Shown: positions 8,864 to 17,395 of the stretch, one piece after another | Layout: every line of letters starts with the position of its first letter | Position numbering within the stretch: the first letter of the stretch is position 1 | NCBI GenBank assembly: GCA_050949865.1 | Contig: JBMNGN010000005.1 | Location: 62,001-126,000 of the forward strand | Direction: 5' to 3' | Length of the DNA: 64,000 nt | Source of the DNA: JBMNGN01 sp050949865 | GTDB taxonomy: Bacteria; Bacillota; Syntrophomonadia; Syntrophomonadales; Syntrophomonadaceae | Notes under the pieces: model-generated | What the model was told of the DNA's origin: nothing | The model's database searches: none | The model's input: only the letters and a program-made list of their open reading frames with translations | Position numbers and translations under genes: made by a program

Positions 8864-10375
8864 CTATAGCCCTATGCCCTTGAATAAGGCATGTGACTTG
8901 GCATCCGGATCCATGTTTTGGCATATGTGTTTAACTTCACAATAAGCCAGCATAGCATGATAACCGTTTTCTCTTCCGAAGCCGCTCTGCTTGTAACCGC
9001 CAAAAGGAGCATCGGCTCTCAACATATGATAGGTATTTATCCATACGGTTCCGGTACGGAGTTTAGAGGCTATTCTCTGAGCCCGGTTGGTATTAGTGCT
9101 GCATACTCCTCCACCCAAGCCATATATGCTATCATTAGCCATCTCTATGGCTTCATCCTCATCATCATAAGGGATGATACACTGCACCGGGCCGAAAATC
9201 TCCTCTCTTACCTGTTGCATCCGGTTATGGCAATTAATAAAAATAGTAGGTTCATAGAAAAAGCCCTTGCCCAACATACCCTCGGTTAAGCGATTGCCAC
9301 CATATATTAATTCGGCTCCTTCTTTTTTTCCAATTTCTACATAATTCATAACGGTTTCTAACTGCTCTGCCGAAATCAGCGGTCCTAAATCGGTATTTCG
9401 ATCCATTTGATCCCCGATAACCATCTTCTTTATCTTATTAACCATTAGCTCAGCTAAGGGTTCTTGAAGCCTGCGCGGTACAAATACCCGAGTGCCAGAT
9501 TCACATGCTTGCCCGGCATTCATTAAAAATGCCCAGGTAGCCATACTACTTGCCAAATCAAGGTCGGCATCATCTAGGATTATTATTGGGGATTTACCCC
9601 CTAACTCCAAGGTAACCCGCTTGATCCCATCAGCAGCTAAGTGGGCAATATTACGACCTACCTCTGTGGAACCAGTAAAGGCAATTTTATCTACATCTGG
9701 GTGGGAAGCTAAATAACTGCCGATTGATGCACCTGGCCCTGATACTACATTGAATACCCCATCCGGAATACCTGCTTCATTCATCAATTTGGCCAGTACT
9801 AATGTAGAAACCGGGGTATTGGAGGCCGGTTTGATGACTATACTGTTGCCCATAGCTAAAGCCGGTGCTATTTTCCAGCCGGCAATAAGCAAAGGAAAGT
9901 TCCAGGGAGTAATACCGGCACATACTCCGATAGGTTCCCGTACAATGTAACTATGCATAGGGACAAACCAGGGCGTACATTCCAGATATTCTACTGCCGG
10001 CATGGTTAGCAAAGCCTTGGCACAGAATTGCAGGGAATTAATTACCCCTCCTACGTCAACCCCGCCGGTAACCCGGATCAACCGACCTGAAGTAAGTGCC
10101 TCGAGTTCGGCCAGTTTTTTGCGGTTAGCAGCCAAATAGCGGCTTACATTCAGCAGTATTTTACTGCGCTCTTCTTTAGATTTCCCGGCCCATACCCCTG
10201 ATTTAAACGCAGCCTTGGCAGAAGCTACTGCCCGGTCTACATCCTCTTTGTTTCCTTTTGGTACCCTAGCCACCACTTCTTGATTGCACGGATTTATCAC
10301 CTCTATATGTTCTCCGCTATCACCAGGAGTCCAACGTCCATCAATAAAATGTTGGAATTCCATCACTTTACTCAT
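8864..10375 (-). CDS. NAD(P)-dependent aldehyde dehydrogenase
   Basis: A 503-aa classical ALDH-superfamily enzyme that oxidises an aldehyde to its free acid. Catalytic residues are in place: N159 in TPWNF, K182 in IKPAS, E257 in LELGGKSP and nucleophile C291 in GQACESG. The cofactor-binding FTGSTEVG is at residues 233-240. It is not a CoA-acylating type, which explains the CoA-transferase in the same operon: alcohol to aldehyde (Fe-ADH), aldehyde to acid (this enzyme), acid to acyl-CoA. It is the first gene of that operon, about 230 nt downstream of the transporter gene, with a terminator-like hairpin between. GGAGGT precedes the ATG. Confidence 0.92.
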   Translation of the reverse strand: MSKVMEFQHFIDGRWTPGDSGEHIEVINPCNQEVVARVPKGNKEDVDRAVASAKAAFKSGVWAGKSKEERSKILLNVSRYLAANRKKLAELEALTSGRLIRVTGGVDVGGVINSLQFCAKALLTMPAVEYLECTPWFVPMHSYIVREPIGVCAGITPWNFPLLIAGWKIAPALAMGNSIVIKPASNTPVSTLVLAKLMNEAGIPDGVFNVVSGPGASIGSYLASHPDVDKIAFTGSTEVGRNIAHLAADGIKRVTLELGGKSPIIILDDADLDLASSMATWAFLMNAGQACESGTRVFVPRRLQEPLAELMVNKIKKMVIGDQMDRNTDLGPLISAEQLETVMNYVEIGKKEGAELIYGGNRLTEGMLGKGFFYEPTIFINCHNRMQQVREEIFGPVQCIIPYDDEDEAIEMANDSIYGLGGGVCSTNTNRAQRIASKLRTGTVWINTYHMLRADAPFGGYKQSGFGRENGYHAMLAYCEVKHICQNMDPDAKSHALFKGIGL

Positions 10376-10504
10376 AAGCGACCTCCTTCTTGCTATAAAA
10401 GTTTTTAATTGCTGAAAATTTCATAATCCCTGCCTATACCCCATTGAGTAATTAACCGCAATTTGTTTTAAGCCAAGATTATCCTCAAGGGTTTTCTGGA
10501 TCTA

Positions 10505-10540
10505 TGTGCCAAAACCAAAAAATAGATAGACACAGTCTAT
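10505..10540 (-). promoter_or_regulatory. Possible regulatory site upstream of the aldehyde dehydrogenase operon
   Basis: A perfect palindrome, ATAGAC-ACA-GTCTAT (10526-10540), lies 15 nt from a good sigma-54 -24 half-site on the minus strand (TGGCACA, 10505-10511). The matching -12 position reads TCCAG rather than TTGCA, so a sigma-54 promoter here is doubtful. The palindrome could be an operator. No convincing sigma-A promoter was found in 10376-10609. Confidence 0.25.
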
Positions 10541-10564
10541 TCACCCTTAACCGTGTACCGTGGC

Positions 10565-10600
10565 AAAAAGGCAGGCCAGCTGATAAACAGCCAGCTGCCT
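10565..10600 (-). terminator. Imperfect rho-independent terminator between transporter and aldehyde dehydrogenase genes
   Basis: On the minus strand an imperfect hairpin with outer arms AGGCAG (10595-10600) and CTGCCT (10569-10574) is followed by TTTTTG. It lies just after the transporter stop codon and may partly insulate the transporter transcript from the dehydrogenase operon. Confidence 0.55.
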
Positions 10601-10609
10601 TCGTAGTGA

Positions 10610-11983
10610 TTAACTGGCAGCATTCTGGTCTTTCATTTGGCTTTTAACCGAACCAGCAAAGGGTAATTTTTGAACCAGTAGAAGGATATATGCCAAAACC
10701 CCAATTGCCAGTCCCCAGGCAACCCCATAGGTAGCAACTGTCATTCCAACGAAAATTGTGTAACCCCTGCTTACATTATTGTCAACTAACATCATGGCGA
10801 TGTAGCCGCAGGTAAAACCAGTCAAGACAAGGGTAATCGACAAAGCGAACGGCAGCAATGGAGTCATAAAAGTAGCCACAGGGGCCAGAAAACAGAATGG
10901 TATGGCAAATAGATGCCAGCTGGTAGTCCCCGAAAAAATAGAATCCATAACTTCCCGGCCTTCTTTATATCGCTGGGCCACAAAGACAGTTATTCCTGTC
11001 CAAATCGGTCCATGCAGAGGTATAAAAGGACCACCCATTAACAGGTGAGCAAGGTTGCGACAGCCACAGCCCAGATGGGTTCTGGTGGAGTCTATGATAA
11101 TCCTTTCATCTTTCCTGGCTTCATTCGCCTCCTCTACTACGGTCTGGGCTACAATTAGATCACCAAACACAATGATATATATGGCGAAAGCCAGCGGCGC
11201 AGCAGCCGTAAACATCTCCCAGGAAGGCCAGCCTACCTTAAAGGGAGAAGTCATTTGGAACAATGTCACTAAGGCAGGCATGGCTAAGCCCATCTCGATA
11301 TCAAAACTCAGTTCACCAAACATTGGGCCTATTATAGCGGCTACTACAAAACCTACCAGTAAGGCTGTTGAAGCGAGTATGCTTAGAGGTTTATTCTTTT
11401 GTTTTAGTTTATTGAACCAGACGGAGAACATGAGAATGAAGACTACTACCCACACAATGGGCAAGGTTTTGGGGAAAGATGCCATACGGGCAAATTCACC
11501 CTGGAAGGTGACGATAGCCGCACCCATAATTATCGCAGCTCTTAATTCAGTCGGTATTATTTCAAAAAACTTACTTCCCAAACCGGTTAAACCGAAGAAA
11601 AAGAAAATTAATATAACCCAGATCATTAACGCAGTCATAGCCTGTATTGCTTCCACACCAGGGCTATAACCGCTTAAGAAAAGGATGGTAAGAGGTAACC
11701 CTGGAGTTATCCAACCAGCTACATATGGATCACCGAATATAAGAGATCCGGTCCACACCAGACATACCTGAATAAACACGACTGCCCAGGCGACTTCAAA
11801 CGGCATTTCGAAATGTTTCATCATTAATGGAACCACGGCTGCTGCGGTGGCCACATTTAAAAAGGATCCCTGTATTGCTTCTGGCCAGGATATCGGACAG
11901 TGAATTCCAGGAAAACGGGTAGTAAAAGGACCCCATCTCCACCCTGGCTGTATACCGCCTTCTTCACGATTATATAAAGCCAA
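10610..11983 (-). CDS. Polytopic membrane transporter, NCS2/permease-like, substrate unknown
   Basis: A 457-aa integral membrane protein with about 11-13 hydrophobic segments. Conspicuous segments are the first helix area near AIQGSFLNVATAAAVVPLM, WITPGLPLTILFLSGY, FEIIPTELRAAIIMGAA and a C-terminal AWGLAIGVLAYILLL. A cytoplasmic loop carries EEANEARKDERIIIDS. The overall plan resembles purine/uracil-type (NCS2-like) permeases, but I do not recognise a diagnostic signature, so the substrate is open. Translation probably starts at a TTG (MALYNREEGG) 8 nt after GGAAGGGGGAG. It is the gene directly downstream of a sigma-54 promoter controlled by the divergent activator, so it probably imports the compound processed by the downstream dehydrogenases. 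Confidence 0.7.
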   Translation of the reverse strand: MALYNREEGGIQPGWRWGPFTTRFPGIHCPISWPEAIQGSFLNVATAAAVVPLMMKHFEMPFEVAWAVVFIQVCLVWTGSLIFGDPYVAGWITPGLPLTILFLSGYSPGVEAIQAMTALMIWVILIFFFFGLTGLGSKFFEIIPTELRAAIIMGAAIVTFQGEFARMASFPKTLPIVWVVVFILMFSVWFNKLKQKNKPLSILASTALLVGFVVAAIIGPMFGELSFDIEMGLAMPALVTLFQMTSPFKVGWPSWEMFTAAAPLAFAIYIIVFGDLIVAQTVVEEANEARKDERIIIDSTRTHLGCGCRNLAHLLMGGPFIPLHGPIWTGITVFVAQRYKEGREVMDSIFSGTTSWHLFAIPFCFLAPVATFMTPLLPFALSITLVLTGFTCGYIAMMLVDNNVSRGYTIFVGMTVATYGVAWGLAIGVLAYILLLVQKLPFAGSVKSQMKDQNAAS

Positions 11984-12090
11984 AAAAACTCCCCCTTCCT
12001 TAAATATGGTCTTATTGTCTGCTTTTACCGCTGTTAGATCAGCTTAAGATCCTCACCCCCTTTTTAAAACAATCTATCCTGCATCCGCAA

Positions 12091-12109
12091 GCAAATGGTA
12101 TATATTTGC
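12091..12109. repeat. Inverted repeat in the leader of the transporter gene
   Basis: GCAAAT (12091-12096) and ATTTGC (12104-12109) are separated by 7 nt and lie within the predicted 5' untranslated leader of the transporter transcript. It may be an operator or a chance AT-rich palindrome. Confidence 0.3.
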
Positions 12110-12151
12110 GTAGGGATAATGCGAATAAAGACGCAGTTTAAACCAGCAGGG

Positions 12152-12167
12152 TGCAATAATCGTACCA
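12152..12167 (-). promoter_or_regulatory. Sigma-54 (-24/-12) promoter of the transporter gene
   Basis: The minus strand reads TGGTACG-N4-TTGCA, one mismatch from the sigma-54 consensus TGGCACG-N4-TTGCW, with the required GG-N10-GC spacing. Transcription would begin near 12141 and run into the transporter gene. The adjacent sigma-54 activator gene and the palindromic site about 100 bp upstream support it. Confidence 0.75.
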
Positions 12168-12227
12168 GGGATTAGAGACCATTATTACAGGCAGCAGGCT
12201 ATTAAAAGTGTAAAGGGGTTAACAGGT

Positions 12228-12249
12228 TGTAACACTATGTTACGTTACA
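12228..12249. promoter_or_regulatory. Candidate upstream activator site for the sigma-54 regulator
   Basis: A nested palindrome: GTAAC-ACTAT-GTTAC (12229-12243), with TGTAAC (12228-12233) also pairing with GTTACA (12244-12249). It lies roughly 90-108 bp upstream of the predicted sigma-54 transcription start, the usual distance for an enhancer-binding protein. It also overlaps the -35 region of the regulator's own promoter, so autoregulation is likely. Confidence 0.6.
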
Positions 12250-12272
12250 ATATTGGCAGGTTGTTATATAAT
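12244..12272 (+). promoter_or_regulatory. Sigma-A type promoter of the sigma-54 activator gene
   Basis: GTTACA (12244-12249) and TATAAT (12267-12272) are separated by 17 nt. The predicted start near 12279 means that any initiation codon before that point is not on the mRNA. This excludes the longest reading-frame start (TTG at 12253) and the ATG at 12271. Confidence 0.5.
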
Positions 12273-12423
12273 GCTTTATGCAAATATAATCGTATTTTTA
12301 ACCTTGTTCTATTTAAACTTATTGCTTATAATGATCTCATCAGTAATCCAGTTTTTATTTGTAATAATTGTAATTTCCTTCCTCAAGCCAAAGGCAGCAC
12401 CTGGTCACCTGGTGGTGAATAAT

Positions 12424-14355
12424 TTGGCAACAGCCTCATCTCTTGAATCCAAGCCCTTTAAAGAAGAATGGAAGATGTTTGTCCAGCATGGAATAATCTC
12501 TAACAATAGTATTAGGCCGGTTGTGGCAAGGTCCTGGGAGCGCAGTCGGCAGATGGGAATCGATCCATATCGCGGATGCCGCCAGCCTTTATCAAGCAGG
12601 GACTTAGAATACAAGCAGAATCTTATTTCAAGGGTTATCCAGTCAGCAAAACCGGTAATGAAAGATATCTTTAAAATACCGAAGAAGTGTTTTGTAGCCC
12701 TCAGCGATATTGACGGCTGTATAGTCGAAGTATTAGGTAATTCAAGATATGTTCTTGAAATAGGTCTGGTCTGCAGCGAACAAGCAATTGGGACTAATAC
12801 CATTGGAACCGTTCTGGTCGAAAATATGAGTCTGGAGCTAAATGGCTATGAGCATTATTCCACTTGCTGCCATTCTTATAGAGCCATCACTATACCCATT
12901 CACGATCACCATAATAGAATTATTGCTGCGCTGAATCTTACGGCCCCATTGGGTACCCTGCCAGACTGGGCAATCGATCTTTTACATCTAGGGGTAAAGG
13001 CTATAGAAAGCCAGCTCCTTTACAAATCCGAACAGGCACAGCTGAATGTTTTAAGAAACAGTATCAGCGCTGTTATTGATCTTATCAAGGAATCTCTGCT
13101 GTTAGTGGATGAGAAAGGAACAATTATACATGCCAGTGTCAGGACCCTTAATTTACTAGGTTTTAACCACCATGATGATATTATTGGTAAGAACATTACG
13201 GAATTCTTGCCTAAATCGCTTTATGAATTAGATAGGTTAGATAATCATTTTTTTCATCTGCCATCAAAATTTCACATCTTGGGCTATGACCAAACTGCTT
13301 TTCCCTGCGAGATAATCCATCAACAATCATTTGGGCTTGGTAACGACAGGCATGATATTCAATTAGTAACAATAAAAAATAAACCGGATCATGCCCCTGA
13401 ACATAAGTCATCTTTCCTGGATAACCTGGTAGGGGTCAACCCTATATGGAAAGAAATAAAAAATACCATAAGAAAGGCTGCGGCTTATTCCAGTAATGTG
13501 CTAATTGAAGGTGAAACCGGAACCGGTAAGGAATTGGTAGCTCAGGCTATTCATAATGAAAGCGGAAGAAACGGCAGGTTTATTGCTATTAACTGCGGGG
13601 CAATTCCTGCTAACCTTGCTCACAGTGAACTTTTTGGTTATGAAGAAGGCTCTTTTACTGGTGCAAGAAAGGGCGGCTATAAAGGTAAATTCGAAATGGC
13701 AGAGGAAGGTACTATATTCCTGGATGAAATAGGTGAAATGCCTCTGGACATGCAGGTAATCCTGCTCAGGTTCTTGCAGGATAAGACCATAAATAGAATA
13801 GGAAGTAACCTATCCAAAAAGATAGATATTCGAATTATAGCGGCAACCAATCGCAACTTAAAAAACGAGATTGAACAGGGTAGCTTCCGAGAAGACTTGT
13901 ATTACCGTTTAAATGTAATAAACATCAAGATATCCCCGCTGAGAGAAAGAAAAGATGATATCCCTGTCATAGCTTGGTCATTATTAAAGGATATCTCCCG
14001 CCAATTGCATAAGGAACCGCCTACTATCAGCATTGAGGCAATGAAGATGTTATGTGAATACCACTGGCCAGGAAATGTCCGAGAATTGCATAATGTCATT
14101 GAAAGTGCCCTAATTATTAATAATGGTACTACTATCATTCCCTCTCATCTGCCGCCCCACATATCCCATGCCAATTATAGTATCGCGACAAATAGCGCTA
14201 AGGCGGTAGAATCTTACGAAAAAGATCAGATCTTAGCCACTCTTACCGAATCTAAAGGAAATATCAGCAAAGCTGCAAGATCTCTAGGTATATCCCGGGT
14301 CACTCTATATCGTAAAATCAAGAAATGGAATATCAATCCCAGACAGTTCCTTTAA
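12424..14355 (+). CDS. AcoR-like sigma-54-dependent transcriptional activator (GAF-PAS-AAA+-Fis HTH)
   Basis: A 643-aa enhancer-binding protein. The start is placed at a TTG 5 nt after GGTGGTGA; GTG codons at 12412/12415 and ATG 12475 are alternatives. Order: an AcoR-type N-terminal motif (RPVVARSWERSRQMGIDP), a GAF-like sensor domain to about residue 200, a PAS domain about 210-300 (LLLVDEKGTIIHASVRTL), and an AAA+ domain from about 331 with Walker A GETGTGKE near 362 and sigma-54 loop GSFTGA near 408 (S in place of A in GAFTGA, a known variant). A Fis-type helix-turn-helix (NISKAARSLGISRVTLYRKI) closes the protein. It is divergent from the transporter/dehydrogenase module and very likely activates it in response to an unknown ligand. 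Confidence 0.9.
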   Translation: MATASSLESKPFKEEWKMFVQHGIISNNSIRPVVARSWERSRQMGIDPYRGCRQPLSSRDLEYKQNLISRVIQSAKPVMKDIFKIPKKCFVALSDIDGCIVEVLGNSRYVLEIGLVCSEQAIGTNTIGTVLVENMSLELNGYEHYSTCCHSYRAITIPIHDHHNRIIAALNLTAPLGTLPDWAIDLLHLGVKAIESQLLYKSEQAQLNVLRNSISAVIDLIKESLLLVDEKGTIIHASVRTLNLLGFNHHDDIIGKNITEFLPKSLYELDRLDNHFFHLPSKFHILGYDQTAFPCEIIHQQSFGLGNDRHDIQLVTIKNKPDHAPEHKSSFLDNLVGVNPIWKEIKNTIRKAAAYSSNVLIEGETGTGKELVAQAIHNESGRNGRFIAINCGAIPANLAHSELFGYEEGSFTGARKGGYKGKFEMAEEGTIFLDEIGEMPLDMQVILLRFLQDKTINRIGSNLSKKIDIRIIAATNRNLKNEIEQGSFREDLYYRLNVINIKISPLRERKDDIPVIAWSLLKDISRQLHKEPPTISIEAMKMLCEYHWPGNVRELHNVIESALIINNGTTIIPSHLPPHISHANYSIATNSAKAVESYEKDQILATLTESKGNISKAARSLGISRVTLYRKIKKWNINPRQFL

Positions 14356-14497
14356 AAATCTCTCATAAGAAAAAGGGGTTGTTTAGACACAGCCCTTTAA
14401 TTGGTAGTGTAAATAATTTTGTGTATCCTTCAGCAGTAATCAAAAATTAAGGTCTTATAGAGGGGAAAATTTTTCCCTATGTAATCTTATAGCGTAT

Positions 14498-14537
14498 CAG
14501 CCGGCTTTGTTCTTGTAAACAACAAAGCCGGCTGTTT
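14498..14537 (+). terminator. Strong hairpin, probable terminator of the activator gene
   Basis: A perfect 14-bp stem (CAGCCGGCTTTGTT, 14498-14511; AACAAAGCCGGCTG, 14521-14534) with a 9-nt loop is followed by TTT. The U-tract is short. It lies in the 326-nt gap between the convergent activator and spoIVA genes. A weaker AAAGGGGTTGT/ACAGCCCTTT hairpin sits nearer the activator stop (about 14372-14398). No gene is visible in the gap. Confidence 0.6.
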
Positions 14538-14632
14538 CCGATTAGCCATACTGTCCAGAAAAAATACGTTCAAAGGGTTTACACAAAGTTCGGGATAGGC
14601 CCTTTTTATACTCGAACAAACCCAGGAAATGC

Positions 14633-14664
14633 AAAAAGAGGCTACTCACATAGCCTCTTTTATT
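14633..14664. terminator. Bidirectional terminator downstream of spoIVA
   Basis: AAGAGGCTA (from 14636) pairs with TAGCCTCTT (to 14659) around a 6-nt loop. The plus strand continues in TTTT and the minus strand ends in TTTTTGC, so it can terminate spoIVA and any read-through from the activator. Confidence 0.7.
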
Positions 14665-14681
14665 CTAATTCTGTAAATTTA

Positions 14682-16160
14682 CTAGATGATTATGCAAACT
14701 AATCCGCCGCTGCCTTCATTCACGATGCGCTGCAGGGTATCCTGCAGTTTAACCTGGGCATTTTCCGGCATACGGTGGATTTTATTCTGAATACCTTCCC
14801 TGACCAGATCATGCAAAGATTTTCCGAATATGTTTGATTCCCATATCTTTGACGGGTTCTCCTCGAATTCATCCAACATATAACGAACCAGTTCCTCACA
14901 CTGCTTTTCGGTACCTATCAGAGGAGTTATTTCTGTAGTGATATCGGCTCTGATTACATGTAAAGACGGGGCTTTGGCTTTAAGTTTGACCCCGAATCTG
15001 CTTCCCTGCCTGATGAGTTCAGGTTCCTCCAAAAGCATTTCATCCAATCTCGGGGTTACTACTCCATACCCTGATTGTCTTACCTCCTCCAAAGCGGATG
15101 CAACCTTATCGTATTCCTTCTTGGCTAGGCTTAAATCTTTCATTAAGCGCATAATGTCGTGGTTTCCTTCAACATCAAAACCGCTCACCTCGCTCAGGGA
15201 GCGGTAGAAAAGATCTTCTGGTACTGTGATATCAATAGCTGCCACCCCGGTTCCCAGATTCATTTCCTCCAGGCTGACATAACTGACATTTTCAATATCA
15301 GACAATTTCTCGATGGCCTTATCGATGTCCCTGACCTTTTTAATGGAGTTAAGTATTTCTCTTATGGACTCCTCCATGTTCATTCTCAACCAGAAGCTTT
15401 CATCCAATTCATCTACCCATCGCGGTAACCTGATATTAACTTCTTGGACTGGGAACTCATAAAGGGCTTCCTCCAAGATCCCATAAATCTGGTCGATGGT
15501 CATATGAGCCGCATCGATAGGAATTATATTTACTTCATATCTTTCACTCAGTTCACTTGCCAGGTTAAGGGTGTCTTTACTTTGAGGCGCTGTAGAATTA
15601 AGCAGGACAATAAACGGCTTATGCATTTCCTTTAATTCAAAAATAACCCTTTCTTCCGGCAACTCATAATTCTTCCTGGGAATATCGCTGATACTTCCAT
15701 CAGTGATCATTACTATCCCAATTGTGGAATGATCGGTAATTACTTTCCTGGTCCCTATTTCGGCTGCTTCTTCGAAGGGAACCTCATAGTCAAACCAGGG
15801 AGTCTTAACCATACGCGGCTCTTCATCTTCTTCATAGCCTAATGCACCTTGCACAGCATACCCTACACAATCGATTAGCCTGACTTTCAAACTAATACCA
15901 TTGGTAGTGGTAATCTCAACTGCCTCGTTAGGTACAAATTTGGGTTCAGTAGTAGTAATGGTTTTTCCGGCACCGCTTTGAGGAAGCTCATCCTTTGCTC
16001 TCTCTCTATCGTATAGGTCCCTTATATTTGGGATTATCATAAGTTCCATAAATCTTTTTATAAACGTTGACTTGCCGGTTCTGACCGGGCCTACTACACC
16101 CAGATAAATATCACCACCAGTTCTTTCGGCGATGTCGTTTAAGATATTATTACCTTCCAC
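14682..16160 (-). CDS. spoIVA: Stage IV sporulation protein A (coat morphogenetic ATPase)
   Basis: A 492-aa SpoIVA, the ATPase that polymerises on the outer forespore membrane and forms the basement layer of the spore coat. The N-terminal TRAFAC-type P-loop is GPVRTGKS (residues 24-31), followed by a Walker B-like VRLIDCVGYAVQGA. The middle and C-terminal regions are colinear with the family and the protein ends in the short hydrophobic tail SGGLVCIII. It is preceded by a GGGAGGG Shine-Dalgarno. In B. subtilis the gene is read by sigma-E; the 150 nt upstream are AT-rich but I could not fix a sigma-E promoter with confidence. It is a firm marker that the organism makes endospores. Confidence 0.97.
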   Translation of the reverse strand: MEGNNILNDIAERTGGDIYLGVVGPVRTGKSTFIKRFMELMIIPNIRDLYDRERAKDELPQSGAGKTITTTEPKFVPNEAVEITTTNGISLKVRLIDCVGYAVQGALGYEEDEEPRMVKTPWFDYEVPFEEAAEIGTRKVITDHSTIGIVMITDGSISDIPRKNYELPEERVIFELKEMHKPFIVLLNSTAPQSKDTLNLASELSERYEVNIIPIDAAHMTIDQIYGILEEALYEFPVQEVNIRLPRWVDELDESFWLRMNMEESIREILNSIKKVRDIDKAIEKLSDIENVSYVSLEEMNLGTGVAAIDITVPEDLFYRSLSEVSGFDVEGNHDIMRLMKDLSLAKKEYDKVASALEEVRQSGYGVVTPRLDEMLLEEPELIRQGSRFGVKLKAKAPSLHVIRADITTEITPLIGTEKQCEELVRYMLDEFEENPSKIWESNIFGKSLHDLVREGIQNKIHRMPENAQVKLQDTLQRIVNEGSGGLVCIII

Positions 16161-16292
16161 TCTTCATTTTCCCTCCCTCGGATTCAACTTTTGTAAAAGG
16201 CACCCTCCCTTCGGCACGGACACCCCTTATTAGCTGATACGCTATAACAGTATATTTATATTTATCCATATTCAGTAATATAACCAGAAAAG

Positions 16293-16320
16293 AAAAAAAG
16301 TGTGTTTATTATCACACTTT
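16293..16320 (-). terminator. Rho-independent terminator of gpsA
   Basis: AAAGTGTG (16297-16304) pairs with CACACTTT (16313-16320) around an AT loop, and the minus-strand copy is followed by TTTTC. The hairpin begins at the gpsA stop codon and ends the der-plsY-gpsA run before spoIVA. Confidence 0.7.
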
Positions 16321-17363
16321 TACCATTCATATATATTTGAAGCAATTTGTTCTATCTCGTGTTTTTTACTTCGATTCATTAGGTGCTTTACTTCTTCCGC
16401 CGGCGGCCAATGGTTGAACAGGACATTATAACAGGCCGTATTAATTGGCATATCTAACCCATAATGTTCAGCCAATCTATGTACTACTTCCGTAGTAGGT
16501 ATACTCTCAATAACCATATTAATAGACTTTATTGTGTCTTCAACACTATAACCTTGACCTATAAGCAGGCCTGCCCTTCTATTCCTTGAATACTTGCTGC
16601 TGCAGGTGACAATTAGATCCCCAATACCGCTCAAACCCGAAAATGTCCTGGGGTTTCCTCCCATAGCCTCCCCCATTCTTATCATTTCGTTAAGACCGCG
16701 GGTGATTAAGGCAGCCATGGTATTGTCCCCATATCCGAGTCCAGCTGCTATTCCAGTGGCAAGCGCTACTACATTTTTTAAGGCCCCGCCCAGTTCAACT
16801 CCAGGTACATCAGGGTTGGTGTAAACCCGAAAACTCGGTGACATGTAAATATCCTGGAGGCAGAAGGCTGTCTCTCTGCTGAAAGCCCCCAGGGTTACAG
16901 CAGTTGGTACCTGCCTTGCAACCTCTTCGGCATGGCTCGGACCAGACAAAACGGCAAAGTATTTTCTAATTTCTTTTCCCAGCACATCTTCTATTACCTG
17001 GCTCATGCGTTTACCGGAATGGTTCTCTATGCCTTTAGCGGTATTCACTATGTAAACAGGACGGGACAGATACTGTGCCAGTTGGGTAATAACCGTTCTT
17101 ATGCTTTGAGAAGGAACTGCCGTTATTATTACCTGGGCTCCGGCCACAGCTTCGGACATCATCGTGGTCGGAGTGACATTGTCCGGAATTGTAATCCCCG
17201 GCAAGTATCTTTTGTTTTCCCGGTTATTTAATATATAATCCACATCATCCTCAGGTCTTCCCCAGATAGCTACCTGATTAGCCTTTTTACTCAGTAAGAT
17301 AGCTTGGGATGTCCCCCAGCTGCCCGCTCCCAAAATACAAACCTTTTCCAAATTGTTTCCCAC
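16320..17363 (-). CDS. gpsA: Glycerol-3-phosphate dehydrogenase [NAD(P)+]
   Basis: Reduces dihydroxyacetone phosphate to sn-glycerol 3-phosphate for membrane phospholipid synthesis; cytoplasmic. The start is set at a GTG (MGNNLEKV) 7 nt after GGAGGG, giving 347 aa. It shows the N-terminal Rossmann motif CILGAGSWGTSQAI, the INTAKGIE segment, the VLSGPSHAEEVA motif and the catalytic-lysine region LGGALKNVVALATGIAAGL. The order der-plsY-gpsA-spoIVA is a common one in spore-forming firmicutes. The product G3P is the acceptor substrate of PlsY, encoded 32 nt upstream. Confidence 0.96.
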   Translation of the reverse strand: MGNNLEKVCILGAGSWGTSQAILLSKKANQVAIWGRPEDDVDYILNNRENKRYLPGITIPDNVTPTTMMSEAVAGAQVIITAVPSQSIRTVITQLAQYLSRPVYIVNTAKGIENHSGKRMSQVIEDVLGKEIRKYFAVLSGPSHAEEVARQVPTAVTLGAFSRETAFCLQDIYMSPSFRVYTNPDVPGVELGGALKNVVALATGIAAGLGYGDNTMAALITRGLNEMIRMGEAMGGNPRTFSGLSGIGDLIVTCSSKYSRNRRAGLLIGQGYSVEDTIKSINMVIESIPTTEVVHRLAEHYGLDMPINTACYNVLFNHWPPAEEVKHLMNRSKKHEIEQIASNIYEW

Positions 17364-17395
17364 CAAATAACCCTCCAGCTTCACCTTGACATTTT

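Noticed and set aside
16161..16290. Sigma-E promoter upstream of spoIVA
   Set aside because: ATAT-rich segments resemble a -35, but no -10 with the required 14-15 nt spacing could be fixed.
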